Assembly (NCBI RefSeq): GCF_012911605.1 | Contig: NZ_JAAMPT010000203.1 | Location: forward strand, 84,074-148,073 | DNA from: Flavobacterium solisilvae | GTDB lineage: Bacteria; Bacteroidota; Bacteroidia; Flavobacteriales; Flavobacteriaceae | Length of the DNA stretch: 64,000 bases | Direction: 5' to 3' | Shown: piece by piece, positions 62,723-64,000 of the stretch | Layout: every line of letters starts with the position of its first letter | How positions within the stretch are numbered: position 1 is the first letter of the stretch | Notes under the pieces: generated by a model | What the model was told of the DNA's origin: nothing | Seen by the model: only the letters and a program-made list of their open reading frames with translations | Database searches by the model: none | Made by a program: the position numbers and the translations under genes

Positions 62723-63763
62723 ATGAATTACACCACTTTACCTCATTCTGATTTAAAAGTTAGTAAAATATGTCTCGGCACGATGACCTTTGGAAATCAA
62801 AATACCGAAGCTGAAGCTCACAGTCAATTGGATTATGCCGTAGAAAGAGGAATTAATTTTCTTGATACTGCCGAAATGTATCCAATTGGCGGAAATGCAC
62901 AAATTTTTGGAAGTACCGAGCGTTTTATTGGAAGTTGGATTGCAAAAATTGGTGCTTCAGAAAGAGAGAAATTGATCATTGCCACTAAAATTGCCGGACC
63001 AAATCGCGGAATGGATTACATTAGACAACCGCTAGATTTTTCCAAAAAAAGCATTACCGAAGCGGTTGAATTAAGTTTAAAAAATCTACAAACCGATTAT
63101 ATCGATTTGTATCAAATGCATTGGCCGGAACGCAGAATGAATATGTTTGGTCAACGTGGTGTTTCAAAAATTGATACCCTTTGGCAAGAAAATTTCTTTG
63201 AAGTTTTGTCAATTTTTGATGGTTTAATCAATGAAGGAAAGATAAAACACATTGGCGTTTCCAATGAAAACCCTTATGGTGTAATGAAATTTATCAACGA
63301 AAGTGAAAAGCATAATTTGCCGAGAATTGTTTCCATTCAAAACCCATATTCGCTTTTAAACCGATTATTTGAAGTTGGTTTATCCGAAATTGCTATGCGT
63401 GAAAAAGTAGGTTTATTAGCTTATTCGCCATTAGGATTTGGTTTTTTGACCGGAAAACATTTAAACGGAATTCAATCGAATTCTCGATTAGGATTATTCC
63501 CAAATTTCATTCGATACACGAACGAAAACTGTTTCAAAGCAACTCAATTTTATAAAAAATTAGCCGATGATAACGGTTTAACATTGACCGAAATGGCTTT
63601 GGCTTTTGTACACCAACAAGATTTTGTTTCATCAACCATTATCGGAGCAACGACTTTGGAACAACTCAAAGAAAACATCGATGCCTTTGATATCACGTTA
63701 TCAGATGATGTTGTGAAACAAATCAATGCCATTCAAGAAATTGTTCCAAATCCTGCGCCTTAA
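62723..63763 (+). CDS. tas: Aldo/keto reductase, Tas-like
   Basis: 346 residues, the same length as E. coli Tas. The N-terminal CLGTMTFGNQNTEAEAHSQLD and AERGINFLDTAEMYP, the IIATKIAGPNR stretch, LQTDYIDLYQMHWPERR, HIGVSNENPYGVM, IVSIQNPYSLLNR and the C-terminal NPAP all follow Tas. The catalytic tetrad Asp, Tyr, Lys and His is in DTAEMYP, TKIAG and QMHW. NADPH-dependent carbonyl reduction is expected; the true substrate is unknown. Confidence 0.88.
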   Translation: MNYTTLPHSDLKVSKICLGTMTFGNQNTEAEAHSQLDYAVERGINFLDTAEMYPIGGNAQIFGSTERFIGSWIAKIGASEREKLIIATKIAGPNRGMDYIRQPLDFSKKSITEAVELSLKNLQTDYIDLYQMHWPERRMNMFGQRGVSKIDTLWQENFFEVLSIFDGLINEGKIKHIGVSNENPYGVMKFINESEKHNLPRIVSIQNPYSLLNRLFEVGLSEIAMREKVGLLAYSPLGFGFLTGKHLNGIQSNSRLGLFPNFIRYTNENCFKATQFYKKLADDNGLTLTEMALAFVHQQDFVSSTIIGATTLEQLKENIDAFDITLSDDVVKQINAIQEIVPNPAP

Positions 63764-64000
63764 ATTATTAAAACGTCAGTTCGAGTGTTTTTTGTGTAGA
63801 GAAACGAAACAAAAAATATATCGAGAACCTATTTTTAATGAAATTTTCCTTGTTCTCGATACGATTTTTTTCAAAAATCACTCCTTTAGATTTGTTTTAA
63901 TAAATTTAGGTAAATTTAGAAAAGAGAAAAGTGTTTAAGTAAACTAACAATTACTCCGAGTAAAACTCATAGTTCGATTAAGACTTAAACACTTTTGTCA
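63764..64000. repeat. Intergenic stretch with long imperfect hairpin repeat
   Basis: GAGTGTTTTTTG at 63784-63795 is echoed by CAAAAATCACTC at 63872-63883, and TATCGAGAAC at 63819-63828 by GTTCTCGATA at 63852-63861, giving a nested stem-loop of about 100 bases. It resembles a dispersed intergenic repeat of Flavobacterium. The frame 63726-63938 here is not supported as a gene. 63884-64000 shows nothing else. Confidence 0.6.

Noticed and set aside
63726..63938. 70-residue open frame at the window end
   Set aside because: It starts inside tas in another frame and runs through the hairpin repeat.

Overview
The window reads as chromosome of a Flavobacterium-like member of the Bacteroidota. The signs are AT-rich DNA, -7 elements of the flavobacterial form TAnnTTTG in front of several genes, a secreted metalloprotease with a type IX (T9SS) C-terminal sorting tail, an L-threonine dehydrogenase of the epimerase-like type, a three-gene sdhCAB operon, a bifunctional OlsF-type acyltransferase and many short lipoproteins. 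No tRNA, rRNA, insertion sequence, integrase or CRISPR array was seen.

Layout. 1-32076 is mostly housekeeping: the end of pyruvate kinase, a BI-1 family membrane protein, a mini flavoprotein, MarC, a DUF3109 protein, an unusual LytTR regulator, glycyl-tRNA synthetase, ComF, an Ig-like lipoprotein, a nitrilase-like amidase, a GH92 mannosidase with a secreted phosphatase/nuclease-fold protein, a beta-barrel protein, sdhCAB, a ChaN-like protein, Xaa-Pro aminopeptidase, YraN, the T9SS protease, Mfd, threonine dehydrogenase, a globin-like lipoprotein pair and an ammonium transporter. 32077-32714 is non-coding and carries two unrelated families of short repeats.

32715-43843 is a defence island. 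Six overlapping or abutting minus-strand genes form one operon: an XRE controller, a C5-cytosine methyltransferase, a MORC/MutL-like GHKL ATPase, a Z1-domain superfamily helicase-like ATPase, a PD-(D/E)XK (DUF4420) nuclease and an AIPR protein. A strong palindromic operator lies in front of the controller. Next come a phage-type Dam-like adenine methyltransferase on the plus strand and, converging on it, a full-length DpnI homologue coupled to a 66-residue ORF. DpnI cuts only N6-methyladenine-containing GATC, so an adenine methylase beside it is a puzzle.

44099-54780 is a galactan/galactose utilisation locus: galM, two GH53 endo-galactanases, a GH2 beta-galactosidase, galK, galT and a sodium/sugar symporter in one minus-strand operon, with a divergent GntR-type regulator. 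Extracytoplasmic enzymes would release galactose, the symporter would import it and the Leloir enzymes would use it. 54832-63763 returns to general genes: an M13 peptidase, a D-2-hydroxyacid dehydrogenase, TM2 and DUF805 membrane proteins, OlsF, exonuclease III, an OmpA-like lipoprotein and Tas. The last 240 bases hold a dispersed-type hairpin repeat.
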